Below are positions 37,724-48,614 of a stretch of 64,000 bases of DNA, one piece after another. Every line of letters starts with the position of its first letter. Positions within the stretch are counted from its first letter, which is position 1. Source of the DNA: Rotaria sordida (Eukaryota > Rotifera > Eurotatoria > Philodinida > Philodinidae); the NCBI GenBank assembly GCA_905250125.1, contig CAJNOL010000142.1:124001-188000 (forward strand), read 5' to 3'. The notes beneath the pieces are model-generated. The model ran no database searches and was not told the DNA's origin. It saw nothing but the letters and a program-made list of their open reading frames with translations. The translations under genes were made by a program, and so were the position numbers.

Positions 37724-39687
37724 TTTTTAATGAAACTTTATGATTATGTCAAAAAAGTTGAGCGGACTGTACGAAGTGTTGATTTGTTTTTTTTTTTCTT
37801 TGTCCTACAATATAACAGGCGTCTATCTGTTCAAATCGATAAATAAATCGACAGACGGCGCTAACTAACATCATCAATCGAGACCATTCAAAAAAAAAAA
37901 GAACGAATCTAATATTTCGTACGTATAAGGTCCTATGCTTCATACTTGTTTTATTTTATTCATAGAACGAATAGTCTATAATTTTTTTTCATCAATTCAA
38001 TGGATCTTGTTATAAATATATAATCGAGGCAATTGCATCTATTATTCTTATGAACAATTAGATTGCATTATGTTATTCAAGGATTTTACTAAAAGAAAAA
38101 GAAATATTATTTATTCATGTTAAAATGTTAATTCTTGTAGATTGTTTTCACATTAAACAAAAGTAATAATATATTAAATTACTTTATTCTACTTAACATT
38201 TATTCTTTAATCTCAATATATATATATATATGTATGCATATTAATCAGAAAAGATTATCGTCTAGTGTGTTAATATCATGTCAGTTGTTTTCATTAAATT
38301 GCGCTATTGATTCATGAGTTTGTTCAATATGTGAAATGACATGATCATAGTTAGCATTAATTTCATATGAATGATAAGCAAAAATCTTGATTTCTATATG
38401 AACGATTCATCGAATTCGATATGAATAACATCTATATGATTATTTTTTTTGCTTAGATAATGTTATTCATCAAAATTTTAATTAATCTAGAAGAGTAAAT
38501 ATAATGTTCAAGGCGGGAAACGAAAAAAAAAAACATGGATTCTAATGATTATTTGAAATATTATGATAAAACTATCTTGATTATCGTATATGTCAATGCT
38601 TTTCACATAAGTTCCATTGGTGTCTTTATCTGGTTCTTTTCTTTTCTATGTCTCCTTCATCAGTCATTCATTCTCTTGTGCTTTGGCAGTTAGCTGTTTT
38701 CTTTCACCTTTGCCTATCTGTGTGTATGAATAAATATGTGACTTATTTTTAAGGTTAGCATATTTATTATCATAGGTCTTTTTTTCTCTGTCTTGATGTA
38801 TTGCTTCATTGCTTTTTATTAGTATTGAAATAATGAATGATACCATTTTTATTATGTAAGATTTTTCAAGGATTTACTCTTTTTTTTTTTTTTTGTTTCA
38901 TGATGAAAACTCGTTTGATCTAATAGATCCTATAAATCACTATCATCTTTGTCTTTCATCACTTGAAAAAAGATTTGTTGTCACGCACATTTTCGTTCTT
39001 TGATATTTTATGTCAGTCTGCATCAAATTACCTCTCCTATACACATGTGCATAAATATATATAGAAGTCTCTAAAGAGATTGTGCATATACACAAATAAA
39101 TTAGATGAACCATTCATCGTATTTTATATGTGTCGACGTTATTATATAGAATGATGAATACGTAATCGACTTTATATATATGCATGGATGTGAATGATGA
39201 CTAGCCGGTAGGGATAAAGGCACGCCCACATGCACACGTTCATTCGCTGGTATTGTGAGTGTTTATGCGCCCTCCTTTCGTTTACAGTGGTTGATTAAGC
39301 AGGAATAGTAACAATACAACGTGTTCTTGCAACTGCTGATGCCTCCTTCTTTTTTTTTCTTCTTTAATTCAATGTGCATGTTTGTTGAACATGAGCGAAA
39401 AAGAAATCGTTCAATAGTTATGTTCGTGTGAATAAAAGGGTAGAGAAAGAAAGAGAGAGAGAGAGAAAGAAAAAAAAAGGAAAAGGTTAACATTCCACAG
39501 TCAGTCATTAAAGAAAAATATCTACAAAGAAAAGTGTAAACCTCATTTATAGAAATGATCATATGTCAGAATCACCAATTAAGAAGTATACTCAGTAGAA
39601 GTATGAATAGTTATTTATTTTTTTCCATAGATAAAGAAAATATTTATCTTACGAATTCTTTTTTGTTTTAAGATTAATAAATCAATA
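37724..39687. other. Intergenic region, no gene seen
   Basis: Shared upstream region of HSBP1 (-) and the four-TM gene (+). It contains TA and GA simple repeats (about 38218-38232; 39449-39468) and poly-T runs. A TTTTAAG acceptor-like site lies 15 nt before the next ATG. Confidence 0.55.
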
Positions 39688-40766
39688 ATGAAAATTAGTA
39701 TACTTGTTATAAATATTGTCTTACCAATGTTAATATCAATTGGTTTATATATATATGGTTTAATAAGTACACGTTGGAATTATATTGATAATAATTTAAT
39801 TAATCAATATAATTTAACAAATAAACAACAAGAAGAATATATACAATTAAATAATAATATTCAAGTAGAAAATCAATTAATTCGTTATGGATTTCGTACA
39901 CATTATGGTTTACTTGGTTATTGTTTAGATTATAAATGGATTAATTTATTTATATTAAAATCACAAATAAATATTCAAACTAATAAAAATTTCTTTTGTC
40001 AACAATGTAATCAATCATCATTGATTTGTCCTGAAACGGGATGTTGTGTATGTATAAAAATTTAATACAAAAAAAACAAAACAAAAATATCTCGAAATTT
40101 TTTATATAGATGAAAAAATGTGACAATATACCTGATTGTCCATCATATATTGATGAACAAGAATGTCATCGTCCATATAATCAAACACGTTATTATTGGA
40201 AAGAAGGAAATTGTATGTGGCAAACAATATTAATTGATAATCAAGATATACCACGTTATTTATCATCATATTCAACATCACCACGTGATTTTTATTATTA
40301 TATGAAACGTATACGTCATTATATAATGTTACTTTTATTTATTATTGCACCATTATTAACATTAATGTCATTATTAATATTATTTTGTATAAATTGTATT
40401 GATAGATTTTATTCAATACCATTTTGTTTTATTAGTTTTTTTTCTTTAATATCATTTTTAAGTGGTTCAAGTGGTTTAGGAATATTTTTATATGAATGGA
40501 TATATGAACGTTTATATCGACCAGATTATACATATGAATTAAATCAAAATGAATCATTAATTCTTACATTAAATCCATGGATAATTAATGTTGAATGTTT
40601 AGGTTTAGCTTTTTGGATTATAATTGCTGCTATTGGAATAAATTTATATACAACAATACTTAGTTGTTGTTTTTGTTGTGGATTACAAACAAATAAATCA
40701 AAATTACGTATACATATCAAGAATGATAAATATGCTATTATTCATACAAGTCCATATGATGAATGA
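39688..40766 (+). CDS. Four-TM claudin/PMP22-like protein with LDLa-like extracellular module
   Basis: Exons 39688-40047 and 40110-40766 give 338 residues. Predicted membrane segments: near 4-26 (ISILVINIVLPMLISIGLYI), about 191-213 (YIMLLLFIIAPLLTLMSLLI), about 220-245 (FCFISFFSLISFLSGSSGLG) and about 275-305 (IINVECLGLAFWIIIAAIGI). The long first extracellular loop has N-glycosylation sequons and a Cys-rich stretch at 105-139 ending CDNIPDCPSYIDEQEC, which fits the calcium-binding end of an LDL-receptor class A repeat. The topology resembles claudin/PMP22/clarin proteins, but an LDLa in the first loop is unusual. The intron falls between Cys120 and Met121, inside the module. The family assignment is tentative; the gene itself is well supported. 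Confidence 0.7.
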
Positions 40767-41596
40767 ATAATCAACTTTAGAATTAATTTGAACAAAAAAG
40801 AAAATTAAAATATGTAGATTAGTGTTGTTTTTTTTTCTTTTTTCGTTTAGTGAATCTTGTAGAAAAAATTAATGTGTATTGTATCAAACAGCCATTATCC
40901 GGTGATTATATACATCGTTTTTTTTCTTCTTTAGGCTGTTGTTTGATCTTATATCTTCTATATCTATTGTTTGTTTGTTTGTTTAACTACTTCGTTTTTT
41001 TTTTGTTTTTGTTCTCATTGAATAGTTCTGTAATACAATCTTCAACTTTTATTATTATTATTATTATTATGACTAAAGTTTTTATCTCGTTATTGTTTAT
41101 TTGTACAAAATTAATATCTATTAAAAGAAAGAAAATGAATGTAATGAGAATTTGAAAAAACAAATAATTAAGTCAATGTCAATTGAATTATTTCATTAGA
41201 TTAATTGATCAATATGATGGCAAATATATTAAACTAGATTAGTTCATCTTTCTTTTTTTTTCTGACATATAAGCAAATCTATTTGACATCAAAACTTATA
41301 GGTTAGATCTATCCTAGTGATTCAACTAGAAATTTGTACATTAATTGATGAATGCATTCTTTTTAAATATGAATGACTATTTGCATAATCGTCATCATCA
41401 TGTTTATTATTTAATGGTTATTATTGCATCATAAGATACATGCTAATCAAATAAACAATGATAGAAAGAAATTCAATGAAAGAAAAGCTAATTATCAATA
41501 TTGTAGAAACTTAAATATAAATATTTAGATTAATTATCTTATGATGACAAATTAGATATAATCAATATTCTTGTGAAGATCTTTATTATTCCAGTA
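40767..41596. other. Intergenic region, no gene seen
   Basis: 3' flank of the four-TM gene. It holds an ATT triplet run near 41050-41068. A hydrophobic open frame at 40850-41155 has low-complexity composition and no supporting splice sites. Confidence 0.55.
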
Positions 41597-41833
41597 GTGT
41601 AGAACTCGTTAAGTCGTAACGACTTTTCAACTATTCGACTATTCAACCTTTCAACTATTCAACTTTCCAACTATTCAACTATTCAACTTTTCAACTATTC
41701 GGGTGTGAGGTGTAGGTGTGGATGCGGGTGTCCTTTTCATCAACACCCACACTTCGCACCCACATCCATGCCCCACACCCACCCATACCCCACATCCACA
41801 CCCACAGCGACACCCCACCCATACCCCACACCC
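41597..41833. mobile_element. One-ended copy of the telomere-like palindrome element
   Basis: It starts with GTGTAGAACTCG..AAGTCGTAACGAC, the same terminus as at 46099. A TTCAACTATTC minisatellite follows (41627-41700), then a palindromic island: GGGTGTGAGG.. on the left and ..CACACCCACCCATACCCCA on the right (41701-41833). The right terminal repeat is absent here. The shared order of terminus, minisatellite and palindrome marks it as a copy of the 46099-46677 element. Confidence 0.7.
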
Positions 41834-42054
41834 TAAGTAAAGGTACTCTAGCGTTTTCTATTCGTTGAATTCACACGAATGTTCTTGAACATGACGTCAT
41901 TCTTTTTTCTGTAACTATATATTGTCATTTTTCTATCTAACATATTGTCTTGATAATGCTATAGATATAGCAAAACACGTCGACTAATTTATTGAAAATT
42001 ATTAATAAATAAATATAAATATGGTTAGTTTTTTTGCTGCTGTTAAAGCTATAT
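41834..42054. other. Spacer, nothing recognised
   Basis: AT-rich stretch between the telomere-like island and the segment duplicated at 46885. A possible exon remnant (MVSFFAAVKAILFS) near 42020-42062 has no continuation that I can support. Confidence 0.4.
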
Positions 42055-42236
42055 TATTCAGTCAAATCTGAGTGAGTAGAAACTGAAACTTGCATAATAT
42101 ATTATGTTTTACTTCCAGATATACCAAGAACTACTCAACAAATAATATATGTTCCGCTAAAGCATCATTTCTTCAGTGTGGGTGTGGATGTGGGTTTTGA
42201 AGGATAGAACACCCACACCCACACCCCACACCCGCC
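42055..42236. repeat. Direct duplicate of 46885-47055
   Basis: CAGTCAAATCTGAGTGAGTA begins both copies, followed by near-identical sequence through TATACCAAGAACTACTCAAC and into a GTGTGGG..CCCACACC palindrome (42176-42236 here). Donor-like GTGAGTAG and acceptor-like TTCCAG sites inside suggest a gene fragment (frame with PRTTQQ) captured with the palindrome. Confidence 0.8.
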
Positions 42237-42239
42237 TAC

Positions 42240-42790
42240 AAGGGCAAAATTTTTACTTGGTATGATAAAATTATACTAGCCGCACATTGGTCATTAATTC
42301 ATAATGATTTTGTTGTCAAGGATCAAGAAGAAACAGTAAGCAATTATGTCTTGTTCTATGGATGTTTATTGTCTTTTAATATATAGGAGAACATCGCATT
42401 TACCTTCTATCGAGATGGTGCTGGTCATGTCAAAATAAATTATACCAAGGAGGACATTCAAATCGAAACAGTACATTTTTATGAAAATGAACTTTTTCGA
42501 ATCCGTTTCGAAGTAAGCCTAAACAGTTTGTATTCATTTTTAATTTTCTTTTTAAATATAGTTCAATGGAGATAAAAACTACACATGGTTTTCGATCAAA
42601 TACGAGGACTTTATCAATCAAAATGGGTAAGTTAAGAATTTTTTAGCTTCTCTACTTATTCCTAAATGTTCTCTTTTTATAGTACAGATGTGAAATACAA
42701 TAAGTTAAAGAATTTAGCAAAAAAAGTAAAACGAAAAGCAAATGATGTTTTCAGAGAATTCAAGATTCAACAACAACACTAACAACAACA
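42240..42790 (+). pseudogene. Unrecognised gene fragment (3' exons)
   Basis: Exon-like frames with plausible splice borders: 42250-42335 (FTWYDKIILAAHWSLIHND), 42387-42512 (ENIAFTFYRDGAGHVKINYT, and after it IQIETVHFYENELFRIRFE), about 42562-42627 (FNGDKNYTWFSIKYEDFIN) and about 42684-42780 (KYNKLKNLAKKVKRKANDVF, then a stop). A diverged copy with stops lies at 28567-28920. No domain was recognised and no 5' part is present, so I treat it as a fragment or a decayed gene. Confidence 0.45.
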
Positions 42791-43159
42791 CAAACAACAA
42801 CACAACATTTCACAAACAGGAATATGTCAAAATTACCATCATATGAAAAAAAGTTTTCTTTTCATTTTTATCATTTCATAAAATAAATTTATCTCATCAT
42901 ATATTACTCAATGATGATATTTAGTCGGTTTTTTTCTTTCTTTTATTCAACATCAATATACTACGTCTTTATTTTATATTTTTTCGATAATCATAACCTA
43001 AGAGATAGTCGAATTTACACCTGTAACAAAATATTTTCTTTGATCTGCATTCGCAACTTCAGTTCTCCTTTACTTTTCCCTTTTCATGTGAATACTACCA
43101 TTCTATAAAAATCCATTTTGTCTGAGAACACGTTTTATTTAAACAAAAATTGATAACAT
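42791..43159. other. 3' flank of the F-box gene, nothing else seen
   Basis: Part of the segment duplicated at 28.6-29.7 kb. It lies between the plus-strand fragment and the minus-strand F-box gene and has no coding signal of its own. Confidence 0.5.
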
Positions 43160-45148
43160 TCATAATATTTTTGTATGAGGAAAATATTCTTTTACATATT
43201 TAGGAATTCGATATTTTCCTATTAGACTTAAACTACGCAGTTTTTTACAATTATTTCGTGTTCTATTACTTGTAAAATGTTGCGTCACACGTTTCAGTGC
43301 TTGATAATCAACAGAAAGATATAGATTATTTGGTAAACAGGTTTTCGTATCAACAAGAAATTCTTCGATATAATCATCATGAGCTTCAGTAAGATTAAGT
43401 TGAGAAAGATGTGGATATTCACTGATTGACAAATGCTCATTTTTATCATCTAATTTTCCAGATTGCTTATCATTTTGTGGTTTTTCATTAATTAAAGTTA
43501 ATTTTTTTATGAATGGAAATGATTTTGAAATTTGAAAAAAAAAATAATGTTCAAAAGGTTGTTCATCAAATAGCGATACTTCACGTACATATTTAGATAT
43601 TCCACCTGGAAAGTTATTTGTTATTTTATGACACGCTTTCCATTCGTATGGATATGAATAAATATGACATTGACCTTGTTTTATCTCGGAAAAATAATCA
43701 ACACAAGAAATAATTTGATTATTTGGAAAGTGATTAAACGTATATTGAATATCTTCATTGGACGGTAAATTGATTTGATTATTAAGACGAACAGTTGAGC
43801 GAATATTGAATGTAAATTTATTTAATTTCGGCATACGATTGATAATATTTTTTTTCAAATTATTGCCATCGATTAATGCGTTCTTGCAACAAATCGCAAG
43901 ATATAAATCAAGCTTTTCTAAATTGAACATTCGATGTAACAATGGAACAATTAGTTCATCATAAGCAAGTGTATCTGTACCACAATGTAATGAAAAGCAT
44001 TTTAAATCAGGTAAACTTTCCTTAAAAAAAACATAGAATTTCATTTGAATAAATTCGATTTTGATGGAAAACAATCTACCATATTATTGCTTATTAAACG
44101 TGAATAACAATGAATCCAAGAAATGTTAACATAAAGTGCTCGCAGTTGATCAAAACGTCCATCAAGTAGATAAAGACAGTCGTTAAAGCTTCCTACACTG
44201 ACATGTAGTTCTAAAAGTGTTGATGAAATAAAGATTGGAGGTGAAATCTCAAATGATATGTATTGAGAATCAATTGAAGATGAACAGAAGTTTAAATACT
44301 GTAGATTGGTGAACATAGTAAAGAGATTTGTAAACATAATGGTATTCTTATCTTTTATTGAAGTTTGCTTTCTATTTTGTCTAATAGAGATAATAAATGA
44401 TAAAATTTGATTTTTCATTAAATCAGTAAAAATATTTCCATCTAAAGATAAATATAAAAGTTTTTCGAAAAAAATTAATCATCTGTACATGTTCTTTAGA
44501 TAAATCTTATTTTTCATACAAACATTTATACTAATTTTCAACTAACGTTTTTTTTTTATGAAGATTTTCTTTTTACTCATTATTTACGTTGGAAGTTACA
44601 TTTCGAGATAAAACCAATTTCTTATCGATAGGATATCCAATCATCTATTTTATTCCATTAAGTCAATGATGACATGAACATTACGCACTTTTACTATTCT
44701 TCTCATTTGTTGAAAAAAAAATCAATAACAAAAAAAACATCTTACTAGTGAATAAATGTGCCGTGGTTTCTATTTCAAGATTATATAAACCGAGTCCATA
44801 TAAATTTGGATAATTTCCAGAAAGAATCCGTTCCATAGATGATGATTCAACGTTTAGCCATTGAATTTGATGATGAATTTCAGGTAAAATTTGTGAGTAA
44901 AATCGATGAAGTATTCTCTCGGATAATGGTGAGATACAATCATTGGCGGATCTCGTCATCAATGTTAAATGACTTGTAAAAATTGAATCATGTACCAATG
45001 TATTGAGCCGTTTATTAACACCCATTAAAGAATACAGTACTTGATCATTGTCTAATTTTTTCAAAATATAAATAAGAACTTCATCTGACAAATCATCTAA
45101 TTGAACGAGTGAATGTGCCATAATTATTTTCTCGTCTCTTATATTCAT
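43160..45148 (-). CDS. F-box protein with leucine-rich-like C-terminal region
   Basis: Probable substrate adaptor of an SCF ubiquitin ligase. Exons 45148-44746, 44441-44080 and 44020-43160 give 541 residues. The F-box lies at about 16-60: LVQLDDLSDEVLIYILKKLD and LMGVNKRLNTLVHDSIF. The remainder has repeated Leu-rich strands (FTNLQYLNFC, LPDLKCFSLHCG, MFNLEKLDLYLAI, YPHLSQLNLTEA, CKKLRSLSLIG), consistent with an irregular leucine-rich-repeat surface. A second in-frame ATG ten residues later (MAHSLVQ) could be the true start. Such F-box genes are numerous in bdelloid genomes (recalled). The 3' end was duplicated to 29290-29661. It is flanked by the telomere-like elements at 41.6 and 46.1 kb. 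Confidence 0.85.
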
Positions 45149-45942
45149 TTATAACGTTAAAATGTGATCATTTATACATAGACATTGACGTCATCTGTCT
45201 GACTTTAATCGTCAATGAGAACAATGGTGCATTGTTTTTTTCTATAATCTACCTTGACTATGAATAAGCGAATGAACGAAAAAAAAAAACACTATATTGG
45301 TTTGTCTTTGCTTCGACATATTACATATGATAGATACGGATTAAATCTTTTTTTCTATATCTAAAAGAACTGATTTACAGAAAGTTAAAAATTGTTTCAT
45401 CTGAATAAAATAATACTTCGTGCTTTTTTTACATCAATTTCGTTTTATTTTTTAACGTAAGCTATTGTTTTTTTCAACTATGAGAAATAAAAATCAAATG
45501 ATTACCCAGAGCGATAAATTTCGGTCCCGGATCCTGTCGAAAGTTATCGGAATCTCTAGTCGCAGGATTCGATCATCGGAATTGGCGGATCCATCTGTCG
45601 GAAAACGCTGGAAAGTATAGAATCCGCTAGGATCCTATCAGATGTCTACCGATAAACCAGATATTACCGGCAGACCAATACTTTATTCACAAGCTTTTAC
45701 TGTGTAGTACGTCATGTATATATATATATGTGGGCGTGAGCAGCCGACATGAAACCTCAATTTGGCTTCTTTCTATTATCAGTTAATAACTTAACTATAT
45801 TCGGACCAAATTATCACCCTCATCGCTAAGTCACTAAATTTAAAATATCAGCTGTTGATGCTGAACTTATAAGAAATTGTTCAGTTCCTTCAAAACAATA
45901 GGACATGCTTTTAGAAACTGAATAATTTTCTTATAAGTCCGG
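45149..45942. other. Intergenic region with a G+C-richer patch
   Basis: Upstream of the F-box gene. The stretch 45520-45690 is richer in G+C than its surroundings and repeats GGATCC/GGATTC words (GGTCCCGGATCCTGTCG, GGCGGATCCATC, CTAGGATCCTATC), which suggests an old repeat. A TA run lies at 45718-45729. No gene was seen. Confidence 0.5.
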
Positions 45943-46063
45943 CGGGTGTGGGTGTGGGGGTGGGGTGTGGGTGTGGGTGTGGGTGGGTGTGGGTGGGTGT
46001 GGGTGTGGGTGGGAGTGGATGTGGGCGTGGGTACATCTTCTCTACACCCACACCCACACCCGC
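45943..46063. repeat. Interstitial telomere-like TGTGGG array with inverted C-rich arm
   Basis: About 90 nt of G-rich strand built from TGTGGG and TGGG units (GTGTGGGTGTGGGTGTGGG at its core) is followed by a short spacer and the inverse CTACACCCACACCCACACCC (46043-46063). TGTGGG is, from memory, the telomere repeat of the bdelloid Adineta vaga. The G-runs could form quadruplexes and the two arms a hairpin. Confidence 0.8.
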
Positions 46064-46098
46064 ATACGATTTACATTTTGCCGACTATCTCGCCAGTA

Positions 46099-46677
46099 GT
46101 GTAGAACTCGGTAAGTCGTAACGACTTTTCAACTAAACCCCCCGACACATTAGAAGACCCCCCACCCCTGTGGCAGAGATGGCCCTCCCTTGAATCAACG
46201 AAGTGAAGGATAGATGAGAAGACGCACCCATCTCCTCTGACGATCCCCTTAGAAGCAGGTGAGCAGGTCCTCTAATCTATCCTTTGGGTTGTTGATTCAA
46301 GAGAGGTCATCTCTACTATAGGGGTGGGGGGTTTATTCAACTATTCGGCTATTCAACTTTTCGACTATTCAACTTTTGAACTATTCAACTATTCGACTGT
46401 TCAACTTTTCAACTACTCGACTGTTCAACTATTCGGGTGTGAGTGTGGTGTAAGGTATAGGTGTGAATGTGAATGAGGGTGTCATTTCCATCAACACCCA
46501 CACCCCACACCCACACCACACTTCACGCCCACACTCACACCCACCCACATCCAGCCACATTCATATCCATGCCCTACACCCACCCACACCCATACCCCAC
46601 ATCCACTATCGCCACCCACAGCGACACCCCAACTACTGAATAGTTGAATAGTCGTAACGACTATTCGAGTTTTACAC
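46099..46677. mobile_element. TIR element carrying minisatellite and telomere-like palindrome
   Basis: The left terminus GTGTAGAACTCG.. and the right terminus ..CGAGTTTTACAC (46677) are imperfect inverted repeats about 40 nt long; both include GTCGTAACGAC and TTCAACTATTC-type sequence. Inside, in order: minisatellite, a nested 200-bp MITE (46135-46334), more minisatellite (46335-46434), and a palindromic island of GTGTGGG-like then CCCACACC-like units (46435-46630). GTA flanks both ends and may be a 3-bp target duplication. No transposase is present. Another copy without the right end is at 41597-41833. Confidence 0.7.
46135..46334. mobile_element. Nested 200-bp MITE with AAACCCCCC ends
   Basis: It begins AAACCCCCC (46135-46143) and ends GGGGGGTTT (46326-46334). 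The inverted repeat continues about 60 bp: CCCCCCACCCCTGTGGCAGA with the complement of CTACTATAGGGGTGGGGGG, CTTGAATCAAC with GTTGATTCAAG, and AAGGATAGAT with ATCTATCCTT. It interrupts the TTCAACTATTC minisatellite of the larger element, so it is the younger insertion. Confidence 0.85.
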
Positions 46678-46884
46678 GTATGAAATAATAATGAAATTTT
46701 GTTTGATTTGATTTCAGGTTTATATTAGTAAATGACATCATCATGCAGATCGTGTATATGGACCGGCAACAACTTATTATGTCATCAGTTTCTCGAACAA
46801 CTTTACAACTTCAACGCCAACACTTTCAATCCAACGACAACAACCCACACAGAATGCTCAACATGTCATCATTTAGTCATCAAC
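46678..46884. other. Possible exon fragment between repeats
   Basis: The sequence 46737-46910 has a long stop-free frame (reading DRQQLIMSSVSRTTLQLQRQ in part) whose codons are richer in C than neighbouring DNA. It runs into the duplicated segment at 46885. No family was recognised and no start or continuation is clear. Confidence 0.35.
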
Positions 46885-47055
46885 CATCAGTCAAATCTGA
46901 GTGAGTAGAAACTGAAACTTGCATAATATATTATGTTTTACTTCCAGATATACCAAGAACTACTCAACAAACAATATATGTTCCGTCAAAGCATCACTTC
47001 TTCGGTGTGGGTTTTGAAGAATAGAACACCCACACCCACCCACACCTCACACCCA
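46885..47055. repeat. Direct duplicate of 42055-42236
   Basis: Same sequence order as the 42-kb copy, ending in a shorter GGTGTGGG..CCCACACCC palindrome (47004-47055). The palindromes in the two copies differ in length although the flanks are nearly identical, so the telomere-like part changes faster. Confidence 0.8.
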
Positions 47056-48514
47056 TGAGAGGGGCATTTGAAAATTGATTCTCAGTATAAGAATTACATA
47101 TTCTGGTAGAAAATTCAATTCTGCATTTAATGGTGTATTTTTTATGTTTTTGCAATGGGATCTGAGTTCAGAAAAATCGATCACAATATCTAAACTCAGC
47201 ACATAGAAGCGTGACTCATCTCTTTTTTTGTAATTTTTGTCTTTTATTTTGATGAAATTATTAATTTTTAATGTATTCTAGGAAAATGTGTTTCGGTTGC
47301 TAAGGAAGTTTTTAGTGGTATTTTATGGACTGGAGGGGGTGGGGGTGGTAAAACATGCTCGAGCGCTGATTGGTCTGTTGGAAGATCGATTGTGATTGGA
47401 GGTCATGCTAGCTTCACATCGATTTTTCTAATATAATTTTTACATTTTAAACTGCATTTGATGTTCAAAGTAAATATACCAAAAGATGCAGCAAGTTCTG
47501 GGTTTTCTTCCTATATATATTAAGTTAATAAATAAAAATGTACAGTAATAAAAAAACAAAAAAAATGAAAGGGTATAATTTCAATTGCCCTTAACTGTAA
47601 ACTTCTCAGTATTTCCTCAAGATCTCTGCCATTTCCTATTGTTTTGAGCCGAACTTTTTCCCAAAATATTCAACATGTCATTGTCTATAAAATCATAGCA
47701 AAAAGTCAATTATCAAGATTAAAGAGAAAAATTTATTCGAGAAATGCTACGCATATGTATGACAAACAATTTTCAAACACAAATATGCAAAACAAATATT
47801 CTCTCTTTCTGCTAATAAACATCTAATAATGTATAACAAGGATTGGATCATACCTATAACTCTTCAAGGTCTACAAAATCAATAGTGAAGCTTTTTCATA
47901 TCACGACATGAACACACATAAACAATAAAAAGAGATGTTAAATATATATTTGAAAGTTATTCATTATGCATATTTACTGTGGTTCTCAAATAAATTTATC
48001 TCTTGTATTTACAGTCTATATTTTAATATAGTTTTAAAAATAATTGCATCCTCCATATTTTGAAAAAAGTTCAAACCGAAATGATATAAAGAATGTCAAA
48101 AATACGAGAATCCCGTTCTTCGCCAATAAGACTTTCAACAATAGTTACAGAGCAGTATTAATGTAACATATATCTAAGAACTATAGCAAATGTTATGAAA
48201 ATGTATCTTGATGTTTGTACTACTGAATGTAGTTATAAGATACTGGAAGGCTCATTTATTTGACATTATTATATATGTATATTATTATTATTAATAATAG
48301 AGAATTGAAAGGCGCATTCAAATCTGCAGATGAAGATCGTAAAAATAGACTAAAGTTATATTGAATTGATAGCATTCCAAAAGCAGAAGGAAATAAATAT
48401 TTGATACAAATTAAAAACAATACAATATAACATTGGTTTTTTTTTGACAAGTTTCCAATTTAATAAAGTTTAGATGTGTCGAGAAACAAATGATATGTTA
48501 TCATAAAATTCAGA
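47056..48514. other. Intergenic region up to the assembly gap
   Basis: AT-rich, with a G-rich patch near 47330-47352 (GGAGGGGGTGGGGGTGG). The short open frames at 47644 and 48256 have no recognisable features. No gene is supported. Confidence 0.5.
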
Positions 48515-48614
48515 NNNNNNNNNNNNNNNNNNNNNNNNNNNNNNNNNNNNNNNNNNNNNNNNNNNNNNNNNNNNNNNNNNNNNNNNNNNNNNNNNNNNNN
48601 NNNNNNNNNNNNNN
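48515..48614. other. Assembly gap of exactly 100 N
   Basis: One hundred N characters, the usual placeholder for a gap of unknown size. The true distance and order across this point are therefore uncertain. Confidence 0.99.

Noticed and set aside
41050-41068. CRISPR-like or tandem array candidates (ATT run, TA and GA runs)
   Set aside because: These are simple microsatellites without spacer-repeat structure, and the DNA is eukaryotic.
40850-41155. 101-codon hydrophobic open frame after the four-TM gene
   Set aside because: Hydrophobicity comes from poly-T translation (Phe/Leu/Tyr runs); it has no homology and lies in the probable 3' UTR.
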